Shown here: positions 1 to 7,180 of the stretch, one piece after another | How the letters are laid out: each line of letters opens with the position of its first letter | How positions within the stretch are numbered: position 1 is the first letter of the stretch | Assembly (NCBI GenBank): GCA_964407285.1 | Contig: CAYOVG010000317.1 | Location: 1-8,175 of the forward strand | DNA: 8,175 nt | Direction of reading: 5' to 3' | Origin: CAYOVG01 sp964407285 | GTDB taxonomy: Bacteria > Desulfobacterota > Syntrophobacteria > Syntrophobacterales > Syntrophobacteraceae | Program-made: the position numbers and the translations under genes | The notes under the pieces: model-generated | Database searches by the model: none | What the model saw: only the letters and a program-made list of their open reading frames with translations | What the model was told of the DNA's origin: nothing

Positions 1-873
1 GAGTGGAGTGCGCAGTTCGTGGGAAGGATGGGCGATGAAGTCCGCCTTCATCCTGTCCAGTTCGGACAGGCTTTTCGCCATCCCGTTGAAGGTTTCGACC
101 AGTTCCCGGACTTCGAGCGGAGCGCGCGACTCCGCCGCCCGGCCGAACTCGCCCCGACCCACCTGGGACATCTCTCGGGCGAGTTCCTTCAGGGGGCGGC
201 TCACGCTACGGGCGTGAAAGAATGCAAGCACCACGGCGAGGAGCACTCCAGCCAGGGTAAGCCGACCCATGACCTCCCTGGCGGATGAGGCCTGTTCGCG
301 GGCCGCGGTCACGGCGTCCGCCATCAGGTTCTCCCGGAAATCGATGAGTTCCTCGGCCGACCTCAGCAGTTTCGCGCCGCCTGCCGCAATTTTCTCCCTC
401 CACCGGTCATCGTTCGATCGGCCGGCCGGGGGGGAGGTGGTCGATCGGTCCCGCTCGGATGGGTGACCGTTCGTACGGTCGGCGGCCGAATGCTCGAAAG
501 CGGCTTTGATCCCTTCGGAGTACCCGGAGTGAAGCTCCTCGATCCGCCCGAGCAGTTCCCGTTCCGTCTGCGTATCGGCCAGGCGGCGGATCGTCCGGAC
601 GGCGTCGACGAATTCGGCGTTCGCCTGAGCGAAGGATTCGTAGAATGCGGCATCGCCGAGGACGAGGAACTTCTCGGCGTCGCGCATTTGCTTCAGAAAT
701 GTCCGGATGAGGCGCTTCTCCTCCTTGATGCAGGCGGAATGCACCGTTACGAGGGTCGTGTTGAGGCCGGCGAGGCGATCGAGGGCCGAAAGCGCGTAGA
801 GGCTGAGGGCCAGGCACAGCGCAATGAGCGTACTCTGGATGAGGATAACGCGACGAAAAATGGACAATCGCAA
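1..873 (-). CDS. Membrane sensor histidine kinase, N-terminal part (HAMP-HisKA), cut by window edge
   Basis: Two-component sensor that would autophosphorylate on His and pass phosphate to a response regulator not in view. The 291 visible residues start at a TTG with GGGAG five bases upstream, giving an N-terminus (M)RLSIFRRVILIQS that matches, from memory, the usual start of this kinase type. An in-frame GTG at 894 has a poorer ribosome site. TM1 is about residues 9-30. A mainly helical periplasmic region of about 170 residues follows, resembling four-helix-bundle sensors (AEKFLVLGDAAFYESF). TM2 is about 204-222, and HAMP about 222-273 (SRPLKEL, then ELVETFNGMAKSLSELD). The H-box SHELRTPL ends the window; the predicted phosphoacceptor is H285. 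The catalytic HATPase domain lies beyond base 1. A Pro/Ser/Arg/Asp-rich stretch near residues 130-155 interrupts the sensor and contains a C7 run in the coding strand. The gene begins 53 bp after the HD gene and probably shares its transcript. The kinase identity is firm; the ligand is unknown. Confidence 0.88.
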   Translation of the reverse strand, partial: MRLSIFRRVILIQSTLIALCLALSLYALSALDRLAGLNTTLVTVHSACIKEEKRLIRTFLKQMRDAEKFLVLGDAAFYESFAQANAEFVDAVRTIRRLADTQTERELLGRIEELHSGYSEGIKAAFEHSAADRTNGHPSERDRSTTSPPAGRSNDDRWREKIAAGGAKLLRSAEELIDFRENLMADAVTAAREQASSAREVMGRLTLAGVLLAVVLAFFHARSVSRPLKELAREMSQVGRGEFGRAAESRAPLEVRELVETFNGMAKSLSELDRMKADFIAHPSHELRTPL

Positions 874-926
874 GGGTGCTCCCGCTCTCTTCACTTTAGA
901 CGATGGAACGATCCTATTGGAAAACG

Positions 927-2114
927 CTACTCGAAATCGGCGTAGATTTCGCCGAAGTTGACTCCGGCGATGCTCCCCGCCGGTCTTTTGTTCCTCAGGG
1001 ACCAGATCGCTTCATGCAGTTCGGGGGATGCGCTGCCGTTCCTGATCGCGACATAAGCCTCGACGAAGGCGGCGAGCCGGTCCGACGCGCCTATAAGTTC
1101 ACCGTCCCGTGGAGAGAACTCGTCGAAATTGTAGAATTCGTTGATCTCCTCGCTGGATACCCTCGCAAGACGTCCGTCGATCAGGGCGAAGCTCTCGAAT
1201 TCGTCCTCTGTGAACCTGCGGATTTCAGTATGCCACTCCCGAGGCAGCAATCGCAAGACTTCCTTTTCCATCATTTCGCGCTCATAGCCTTTGATAAGAT
1301 CTTCCAACCCTTCCACCGAGCGTTTGACGGGGGAGATGATGTCCCGGGTGAGCACCTCCGGAAGGTCATGGAACAGGCCCGTGAAGTAGTTATTGATGCA
1401 TCGGGTCTCGCAAGCTCTTATTTCAAGGGAGAAAAGGTAACCCAGCATGGCCACGAAGAGGGAATGTCCGAGAACGGAGGTCTTCGGGACCCTGTGAATG
1501 TTCGCCCAGCGCAACTGGAAGCGGAGTTGGCCGCAAAGATCCATGAAGTTCCTGTAGAGCGAGGATTCGCTGAGCGCCCGCATTCCCTCGAGATCCATGA
1601 ACTCGTTTTGAATGCTCTCCAGGCGCGAGCGGATGGTTTCCATCTCATACCCATGGGGATTCACGAGTTGCAGGATGTCGAACTCCCACTTGGTGGCGTA
1701 GAAATGCGCGGCCATAAGGACCCGCCTGTTCAGGGTTTCGTCGTCCGACCGGAAGTAATCCCTGAACCTGTTGCGGAAGCTCTTCCCGACCGGCGAGATG
1801 ATCGGCTCCAACTGTCCGAAGACCCAATCGTTTAGGCGGTCGTATTTGGCTTTGTCCTCTTTGATCTTGTAGAATATGACGGGCTTCAAATCCGTGAGCA
1901 CGATCCGTTGGAGAAACTCGAAAAAACCGCCCTCGATGACCTGAATCCAATCGAAATCCGGCTTGCCTTCCTCGAATTTGCCCAGGAAATAGGCAATGAA
2001 CATCTTGTGGGCCTGTTTGTCCAGTTCCGTCAGTTCGACGGGGCGTATCCTGTCGTTCCACCGTTGGAGGAAGGCGGCGCCGAAGATTTTCAGTATGAGA
2101 GATTTCCTGATCAT
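927..2114 (-). CDS. Tandem HD-domain protein, C-terminal half YfbR (5'-deoxynucleotidase)-like
   Basis: 395 residues, probably a cytoplasmic metal-dependent phosphohydrolase. The C-terminal half (about 195-395) carries the residue set of E. coli YfbR, which removes phosphate from deoxynucleoside 5'-monophosphates: R202-W203, H217 (VLGHSLFVAML), H249-D250, E253 and D258 (FHDLPEVLTRDIISPVK), and D345 (ASDRLAAFVEAY). From memory, the spacing from Trp to the first His (14) and from HD to the later Asp (8) is the same as in YfbR. E. coli YfbR is about 200 residues, so this protein is about twice that length. The N-terminal half seems to be a degenerate copy: R18-W19, H36 (AHKMFIAYFL), FE at 65-66 where HD is expected, D75 in LTDLKPV, and H137 where the last Asp is expected. 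No signal peptide or membrane segment is seen. The ATG at 2114 has only weak GGA-type ribosome sites (CTGGAAACTCA-ATG). The actual substrate is unproven. It is followed by a membrane histidine kinase gene. Confidence 0.9.
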   Translation of the reverse strand: MIRKSLILKIFGAAFLQRWNDRIRPVELTELDKQAHKMFIAYFLGKFEEGKPDFDWIQVIEGGFFEFLQRIVLTDLKPVIFYKIKEDKAKYDRLNDWVFGQLEPIISPVGKSFRNRFRDYFRSDDETLNRRVLMAAHFYATKWEFDILQLVNPHGYEMETIRSRLESIQNEFMDLEGMRALSESSLYRNFMDLCGQLRFQLRWANIHRVPKTSVLGHSLFVAMLGYLFSLEIRACETRCINNYFTGLFHDLPEVLTRDIISPVKRSVEGLEDLIKGYEREMMEKEVLRLLPREWHTEIRRFTEDEFESFALIDGRLARVSSEEINEFYNFDEFSPRDGELIGASDRLAAFVEAYVAIRNGSASPELHEAIWSLRNKRPAGSIAGVNFGEIYADFE

Positions 2115-2147
2115 TGAGTTTCCAGTCCTGTTCTTTCAATTCATTCG

Positions 2148-2165
2148 AGCATGCGGAGCCATGCT
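2148..2165 (-). other. Small inverted repeat in the leader of the HD gene
   Basis: AGCATG and CATGCT form a perfect 6-bp stem with a 6-base loop, about 33 bases before the HD start codon and inside the leader predicted from the upstream promoter. It could be an RNA hairpin or a protein-binding site. A stem this short can occur by chance. Confidence 0.25.
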
Positions 2166-2226
2166 TCTCCAGCGATTCAAGGCCGGACAGTCCTCCTGCT
2201 CGATCTCGGGAATTCAGACCGATGCG

Positions 2227-2254
2227 ATTCTAGCAGGAACAGGAACAAATGCAA
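2227..2254 (-). promoter_or_regulatory. Predicted sigma70-type promoter for the HD/kinase unit
   Basis: Reading the minus strand, TTGCAT (2254-2249) and TAGAAT (2232-2227) are separated by 16 bases. They match the consensus at 4 of 6 and 5 of 6 positions. Transcription would start near 2220 and leave a leader of about 105 bases before the HD start codon. It lies in the only long gap between the hybrid kinase and the HD gene, where a promoter is expected. The call is from motif matching only. Confidence 0.5.
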
Positions 2255-2409
2255 CGGGAGAACAAATCACTCGTGACTGGAATTACGCAACTGTTTCGAC
2301 GGCGGCGATGTTTTGTGCGGTTACGGCTGCCGGCCGCGCCCCGTTCGCATCGACGGCATCCATACATAATGGCTATTACGCAAGCATGGAAGAATATTGT
2401 GCCGGAAAT

Positions 2410-2441
2410 CCATTGCGTTTCGACGGTCCGGCCGCGAATGG
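2410..2441 (-). terminator. Possible terminator hairpin after the hybrid kinase
   Basis: Nine bases past the TAG stop of the hybrid kinase, the minus strand reads CCATTCGCG, a 15-base loop, then CGCAATGG. This is an 8-bp stem with one bulged base. It is followed by ATTTCC, so the T tract is poor. Its position suits transcription termination or 3'-end stabilisation, but it is not a textbook intrinsic terminator. Confidence 0.3.
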
Positions 2442-2449
2442 AAAGCCCC

Positions 2450-5400
2450 CTACAAAGCGCTCCAATCGATTCCCTCGGCATCGGCTTCGCGCTTATGATT
2501 GCCGGAGCCTGGTCGCCCGGAATCCGGCCGCTCATCGGGTTCGAGCGTTCGCGATATTGCCCGGGCCAGGTCGTCCGACATTACCGGTTTGTTCAACAAC
2601 TCCCGGATGCCCGACGCCTTCGCCTTTTCCGGGGTCACGGCTTCGCTGAAGCCGGTACAGAGGATGATCGGCAGGTCCGGCCTGATGCGCAGCATTTCTT
2701 CGGCCAGTTCCTCGCCCGTCATGGCGGGCATGGTCTGGTCCGTGATCACGAGATCGAAGCGGTCCGGATGGGTTCGAAAAGCCGCCAGCGCTTCCAGGCT
2801 GCTCGTCTTGGGCGTTACTTCATGGCCCATTTCCCGAAGCAGTTCAGAAGCGACATCGACGACTGAACTCTCGTCGTCGACGAAGAGAATACGCGCGGCG
2901 CGCCCGACGCCGGCCGGTTTGAATGCCCTGCTCCGTTGCGCCGGGGCATCGGATTCGATCGTCGGGAAGTATATGTCGAAAGTCGATCCTCTACCCCGTT
3001 CACTGTCGACGGCGATCGATCCGCCGATGGCTTTGACGATTCCATGGACCACGGCCAGCCCCATTCCCGTCCCCTTGCCCTTTTCCTTGGTGGTGAAAAA
3101 CGGCTCGAAGATCCTCTCCATGGTTGCCCGGTCCATGCCGTGTCCCGTATCGGATACCGTCAACTTAAGGTAACGCCCGGGACGAAGTCCGAGGTAGCGC
3201 TCATCCTCATTCCCACTACCGCTGCCGTCGGCATTTCCATCGGCGCTGATTTCCGTCTCGACCAGGGACACGGTGATTATCCCTTTGCCGTGCTCCATTG
3301 CATGAGCCGCATTGGTGCACACATTCATCACGACCTGGTGTATCTGCGTCGGATTTGCCGGCGCCATGCTCGAACCCGCATCGATGTGCTGATGAATCTC
3401 GATGGTGGAAGGGACCGACGCCCGAATAAACCTCAGCGTCTCCTTGAGAATGGTGGCGATGCAGGTCGGCTCCCGCTCGCCTTCTCCCCTGCGGCTGAAT
3501 GTCAGGATCTGCTTCACCAGTTCCCTGGCGCGGGAACTCGCATTGAGCACCTCCTGCATTCTGGAGTGCAACCGGCTGCCCTCGGGCAGTTCCCTCAGAC
3601 CGAGTTCCGTGTAGCCGATGATGATCGAAAGGATATTGTTGAAGTCGTGAGCGATCCCGCCGGCCAGGGTGCCGATCGCTTCCAGTTTTTGCGTCTGGCG
3701 AAGCTGCCGCTGCAGTTTGCGCTCGCGGGTGAGATCGTGCCCGACGGCTATGTAGTGCCGGACTGCTCCCGAAGCATCCTTGATGGGCGAGATCGTTGCG
3801 TCGATCTCATAGTACGCGCCGTCCTTCTTCCTGTTGATCACCTCGCCTTCCCAGGCTTTTCCACGGTTGAGCGTCTCGCGCATGGAGGTGTAAAACGCCT
3901 CGCTGTGTTGATTGCTCCTGAGGACATTCATATTCCGGCCGACGATTTCCTCGCGGGCGTACCCGCTGCCCTGCTCAAACGCCGGATTGACGTACTGGAT
4001 GATCTTGTTGCTGTCGGTGATGATGATATGCTCCGCGGACTGATCGACTGCTGCCGACAAGAGCGCCCGTTCCTCCTCGGCTTTCCGGCGCAGGGTGACG
4101 TCCCGTGCATTGAGGAGGAATATTTCCTCCCCCTTCTCCTGAATCCGGGAAGCACGAATCTCCACCCATATGGGCATTCCGTCTCTTCGAATCCAGCGCG
4201 TTTCATGTATGCTTTCCAGCACCCGGTGGAGGAGTTCCTCGCCGCATCGGCGCATACGTTCCCGCTCGTCCGGGTGGACCAGGTCCCAGTACTCCATCGA
4301 GCGGAAATCATCCCGGCCGTATCCTGTCATCTCCTCCAGGGTCCTGTTAGCGAAGAGAATTTTCCAGTCCCGGCCGGTCGAAAATATGCCGGTCGGGCTG
4401 GTTTCCACCAGGTTCCGGTATTTGCGCTCGGAGGCGTCGAGTTCCTCCCTGGCCTTTCTGCTCAGTTCCTCCTGGGCGGTCAGCAGACTCCGGAGGACCG
4501 TATTGAACGCCCGGGCGAGCTTGCGAAACTCGACATGCCTGATTTCCTCCTGCGGCAGGAAGAGGTCCGACGGCTCGCGGGAAATCCGTATGGCCCGGTC
4601 CGCCATGCTTTGGAGAGGGGCGCTGACTTTGCGCGAGACAAAGATGGCCACCCAGAAAGTCAGAAGAAACACGGACGCGCAAAGCGCCAGCAGCAGCATG
4701 ACCAGGGAGAACTTCCTCTGGTGAAGAGGGGCCGAAGACGATGCGTAGAACAGATCGGGAAATCCTTTGAGCTGCATGACGGTCTCGCCGGGGAACCGGT
4801 CTATCACCGGAGACGAGAGATTGTCCGGGAAGAATTCCGATATGGATTCCGGGACCGGCCTCGCCCGGCCGGTAAACAGGTCCGCCAGTTGTCCGTTGCC
4901 CGGGACGAGCAGCGTATTTCCTTTGCCGACGTCGAAACGTTGCCGGAAGTATTCGTCCCGCGAGAGATCGTATATGGCGACGGCTGTTCCCAGGATGTCG
5001 TCCTTTCTCATGATGGGGCAGGCAAACACGGACAGGAGCATACCGTTTCCGAAGTTGCGAAGCTCGACTTCCCGAACCCCTCCTTCCCGCGGCAGTTCCT
5101 GCAAATATGGTCCCAGGACGCTTTGGATCTTCTCCGGAATATTGGGAAGGGATACGGGGGCGTCTTTTTCGATTACCGCAAAATACATTCCGTTCGAAGG
5201 TGCGTAGTGCTGCTCCATGAGTTCAGCGAGCTGGCTCTTCACGTTGAGCATCAGGCTCACCCTCACGGTATTGTTCAGGCTCAGTTCCCGAAGCCGCGAT
5301 TGCAGACCGTTCAAACGGTCCTGAAGAACCATGCTCACTTCCGTCTGTTCGGCCTGCACTGCATTGGAGTGTTCGCGCGTTATCGTGTTGCTGAGAATAC

Positions 5401-5494
5401 CGTAGAGAATCCCCACTGTAAGAGACAGGGAGACCCCCTCGAAGAGGACCAGGGTGGAACAAAGGAAGCGAGAGAAACTCTTTCCGAAAACCAT
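2450..5494 (-). CDS. Membrane hybrid sensor histidine kinase (sensor-HAMP-PAS-PAS-HisKA-HATPase-REC)
   Basis: 1014 residues from the chosen ATG. Layout: TM1 about 9-34; a periplasmic sensor about 35-261 that looks Cache-like (MYFAVIEKD, ILGTAVAIYDLSRDEYF); TM2 about 262-286; HAMP about 287-340; a coiled-coil linker; PAS1 about 359-469; PAS2 with PAC about 475-591; HisKA with H616 (GGIAHDFNNILS); HATPase with N728 (CTNAAHAM), D782 (DTGHGM) and the FEPFFTTKEKGKGTGMGL lid; REC about 867-981 with acidic D873-D874, phospho-acceptor D919 (VITDQTMP), T947 and K969. All catalytic residues are present. A polar tail of about 30 residues follows REC. The signal would pass from His to the attached REC and then to an unseen Hpt or regulator. 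The ATG at 5494 lies one base after the stop of the preceding gene, with GGGAG ten bases upstream. An in-frame ATG at 5521 would overlap that gene by 26 bases. The close coupling suggests the upstream binding protein is its receptor partner. The ligand is unknown. Confidence 0.95.
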   Translation of the reverse strand: MVFGKSFSRFLCSTLVLFEGVSLSLTVGILYGILSNTITREHSNAVQAEQTEVSMVLQDRLNGLQSRLRELSLNNTVRVSLMLNVKSQLAELMEQHYAPSNGMYFAVIEKDAPVSLPNIPEKIQSVLGPYLQELPREGGVREVELRNFGNGMLLSVFACPIMRKDDILGTAVAIYDLSRDEYFRQRFDVGKGNTLLVPGNGQLADLFTGRARPVPESISEFFPDNLSSPVIDRFPGETVMQLKGFPDLFYASSSAPLHQRKFSLVMLLLALCASVFLLTFWVAIFVSRKVSAPLQSMADRAIRISREPSDLFLPQEEIRHVEFRKLARAFNTVLRSLLTAQEELSRKAREELDASERKYRNLVETSPTGIFSTGRDWKILFANRTLEEMTGYGRDDFRSMEYWDLVHPDERERMRRCGEELLHRVLESIHETRWIRRDGMPIWVEIRASRIQEKGEEIFLLNARDVTLRRKAEEERALLSAAVDQSAEHIIITDSNKIIQYVNPAFEQGSGYAREEIVGRNMNVLRSNQHSEAFYTSMRETLNRGKAWEGEVINRKKDGAYYEIDATISPIKDASGAVRHYIAVGHDLTRERKLQRQLRQTQKLEAIGTLAGGIAHDFNNILSIIIGYTELGLRELPEGSRLHSRMQEVLNASSRARELVKQILTFSRRGEGEREPTCIATILKETLRFIRASVPSTIEIHQHIDAGSSMAPANPTQIHQVVMNVCTNAAHAMEHGKGIITVSLVETEISADGNADGSGSGNEDERYLGLRPGRYLKLTVSDTGHGMDRATMERIFEPFFTTKEKGKGTGMGLAVVHGIVKAIGGSIAVDSERGRGSTFDIYFPTIESDAPAQRSRAFKPAGVGRAARILFVDDESSVVDVASELLREMGHEVTPKTSSLEALAAFRTHPDRFDLVITDQTMPAMTGEELAEEMLRIRPDLPIILCTGFSEAVTPEKAKASGIRELLNKPVMSDDLARAISRTLEPDERPDSGRPGSGNHKREADAEGIDWSAL

Positions 5495-5495
5495 A

Positions 5496-6605
5496 TCACT
5501 TCTTCTCCCGGTCGTTTTCATGGATCACTTCGTCCGCGCTCATGAGAATGTCCGTAGGGATTTCTATCCCCAACTGCTTTGCCCGGTCGAGGTTGAACAC
5601 CAGGGCGTACTTGAGGGCGTCTTCCATGGGAATGTCGCCCGGGTTCTCGCCTTGCAGGATTCTCACCACCATTTTGCCCGCCTGGTATCCCATGGAATAG
5701 AAATCGACGGCGGCCCCTCCGAAGAGCCCCATTTTGGTGAAGGCATAGTTGAGCGCGATCTCCGGCTTGCTCGAATTGCCGATCGTCCAGGCGAATATCT
5801 CGGGGGCCGTGTAGGTCTTGCCCGCGGAATCCTTCAGCAGCAGAGCCACGGGATAGATGGCCCCCACATCGGGATCATTGTTCGTCTTGAGGACCTCCTC
5901 CCGGTATTCCTCCCAGTTCTTCGCCACGACCATCTCCCAGGCGCAGGGCAGCGACTCGTGTTCGAGTTCGAGGTCGATCTGTTTGGAGATTGCCCGGCCC
6001 GTCGTGGAAAGGTCCGAAAAGCCCCTGACCTTTTTGAGTCCCGGGAAGAGCCTGGCGTGGACTCCGATGGCGTCGAAGATGTGCAGCTTTTCGTAGACGC
6101 CGGTCACGTTGTGCCCTGGTCCGGACCTGGAAGCGCAGAAGAATTTGGTCTTGTTGTAGTCTTCGGGTTGGGCGTTCATACCCGAGAAGACGATGCGCAC
6201 GGGTGTATCCACGAATTTCAAGGCGACGGTGCGGAAAGCGTCGTCGTCCAGAGTGACGAGAACGTGCGGCTGGAAGGAGTGCATCTGCTCCATGGCGAGG
6301 CGCCCCTGCTCCTCCATCATTTCGGGGGTGTTGTTCTTGCGCTTGGTGTCCATATAGAAGACGCGGACCAGGGCTTTCTCGCCTTCAACGATGCCGGCGT
6401 CTCTCAGAGCGGCGATGACCCCGGCGTGCTGCGGCTGTCCGCAGACGTTCGTTTCTTCGTAGCTGTGCAGGATGAAAATCCGGTAGGGAATGTCCGGCGC
6501 GGACCCGGCCGGTTCGGCAGACAATGAGCCTGCGGCGGAAAGAAAAAACGAGACCGTCGCGAGCGCGGCAACGACCGCTGCTGCGTACCTCGGAGTGCAT
6601 TTCAT
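5496..6605 (-). CDS. Periplasmic ABC_sub_bind-family substrate-binding protein, probable receptor for the adjacent kinase
   Basis: 369 residues. A Sec signal peptide is evident: basic start MKCTPR, hydrophobic core AAAVVAALATVSFFLSAA, and likely cleavage after SLSA at residue 30. There is no lipobox, so the mature protein should be soluble in the periplasm. The fold resembles the PF04392/COG2984 binding proteins: an early beta strand ending in FILHSYEE, PHVLVTLDDDAF, VRIVFSGMN, HNVTGVYE, and the C-terminal GGAAVDFYSMGYQAGKMVVR-ILQGENPGDIPME segment. Length is normal for the family, though this member is divergent and has three mature cysteines. The ATG at 6605 has GGGAG seven bases upstream; an ATG at 6623 would prepend MKGSRG and lacks a comparable site. 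No permease or ATPase gene is nearby. The next gene, one base away, is a hybrid histidine kinase, so a sensing role is inferred. The ligand cannot be read from the sequence; some family members bind amino acids, but that does not settle it here. Confidence 0.88.
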   Translation of the reverse strand: MKCTPRYAAAVVAALATVSFFLSAAGSLSAEPAGSAPDIPYRIFILHSYEETNVCGQPQHAGVIAALRDAGIVEGEKALVRVFYMDTKRKNNTPEMMEEQGRLAMEQMHSFQPHVLVTLDDDAFRTVALKFVDTPVRIVFSGMNAQPEDYNKTKFFCASRSGPGHNVTGVYEKLHIFDAIGVHARLFPGLKKVRGFSDLSTTGRAISKQIDLELEHESLPCAWEMVVAKNWEEYREEVLKTNNDPDVGAIYPVALLLKDSAGKTYTAPEIFAWTIGNSSKPEIALNYAFTKMGLFGGAAVDFYSMGYQAGKMVVRILQGENPGDIPMEDALKYALVFNLDRAKQLGIEIPTDILMSADEVIHENDREKK

Positions 6606-6622
6606 GCCTCGGCTCCCTTTCA

Positions 6623-6670
6623 TTTCGGGTTGCGTGTTGCGAGTTGCGTGTTGCGCGTTTCGGGTTCGGG
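6623..6670. repeat. Heptamer tandem repeat (GTTGCGN)x4 flanked by TTTCGGGT copies
   Basis: On the plus strand four consecutive heptamers GTTGCGT, GTTGCGA, GTTGCGT and GTTGCGC span 6629-6656. They are bracketed by direct copies of TTTCGGGT at 6623-6630 and 6658-6665, with a further TTCGGG ending at 6670. The block sits just upstream of the ribosome site of the substrate-binding protein gene, so it would lie in that gene's leader. From memory, similar CGCAAC-rich stretches recur between genes in some Deltaproteobacteria. No gene is encoded here. Confidence 0.7.
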
Positions 6671-6761
6671 ACCGATACCCGCGAACGATCCGTAGCCTGA
6701 CCGCTTGTGGGCGTCACGAGGGCAACAAGCCATCACCGTTCCCAGCGGCGCGGTTGAATCA

Positions 6762-6790
6762 ATGGTATTTTGTCCATACCATGGTCACAA
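6762..6790 (-). promoter_or_regulatory. Candidate promoter with a palindrome filling its spacer, upstream of the binding-protein operon
   Basis: On the minus strand TTGTGA (6790-6785) and TACCAT (6767-6762) are 17 bases apart and match the sigma70 consensus at 4 of 6 positions each. The spacer and -10 box overlap a perfect inverted repeat, ATGGTAT-N7-ATACCAT (6762-6782), and a further ATGGT overlaps at 6781-6785. This arrangement would suit a repressor or activator site. Transcription would start near 6755, about 150 bases before the ATG of the binding protein. The promoter match is modest; the palindrome is plain. Confidence 0.35.
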
Positions 6791-7180
6791 TAGTAGCTTG
6801 TGGATCGAGGATCAGCAAAGCTCTGCTACGGGATTTCAGTCGGAACTCGAGGAGCGGCAAGGCTTTCCCGGAAGCCTTTGAGTGCAGGTGCGGCAGCGTG
6901 GAGATCTACGGCGCTGAAGTTTTAGGAAGTACTCCTTCAATCCAGGTAAGTTGGATTAACCTGTTCCTGACCCATGCGATGGATTGCAGCATGCGGGTAG
7001 TAAAATAATCCAGAGCGCAAACGGCGTCAAGCAGTAGTCTGGGATATTGAGGTGGAAGACCGTTTTGAACTCAAAAGCATGCATTAAAAAACCATCACGC
7101 ATAAGGCTATGATCCGATATGATGTGCTGAAGGAAAATACGCAAAAACCGGAAGCGGTGTGCAAGGCGTGATTCTTTGTG
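6791..7180. other. Gene-free interval with short inverted repeats
   Basis: I find no open frame here with protein-like composition and a ribosome site on either strand. It does contain AAGGCTT-TCCCGG-AAGCCTT (6859-6878, perfect 7-bp arms) and TTTTGA-AC-TCAAAA (7063-7076, perfect 6-bp arms). A looser CAGGT/ACCTG pair lies near 6945-6965. The interval is more AT-rich around 7000-7150 than the flanking genes. It could hold distal regulatory sites or a small RNA, but nothing in the sequence identifies either. Confidence 0.4.

Noticed and set aside
407..817. 136-codon minus-strand ATG frame
   Set aside because: It overlaps the HAMP kinase in another frame and is Arg/Pro-rich. The kinase frame, which starts at TTG, has the TM, HAMP and H-box features.
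903..1835. 310-codon plus-strand open frame
   Set aside because: It is antisense to the HD gene, which has clear catalytic motifs. No domain or ribosome site supports the plus-strand reading.
1996..2649. 217-codon plus-strand frame across the gap between the HD gene and the hybrid kinase
   Set aside because: It overlaps both flanking genes antisense, has no recognisable domain, and the gap is better explained as promoter and 3' region.
2936..5545. 869-codon plus-strand open frame opposite the hybrid kinase
   Set aside because: It lies antisense to a kinase with complete, ordered domains. Its translation shows no recognisable domain and is rich in Arg, Gly, His and Asp as expected of a GC-rich shadow frame.
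5454..6527. 357-codon plus-strand open frame
   Set aside because: It is the shadow of the substrate-binding protein, which has a signal peptide and family motifs.
6859..6878. AAGGCTT/AAGCCTT hairpin as an intrinsic terminator
   Set aside because: The stem is good but there is no T tract on either side and no gene ends close by.
6490..7008. 172-codon plus-strand frame reaching into the interval 6606-7008
   Set aside because: Its first part is antisense to the signal-peptide coding sequence and its remainder crosses repeats and dyads. The composition is not protein-like and no ribosome site is present.
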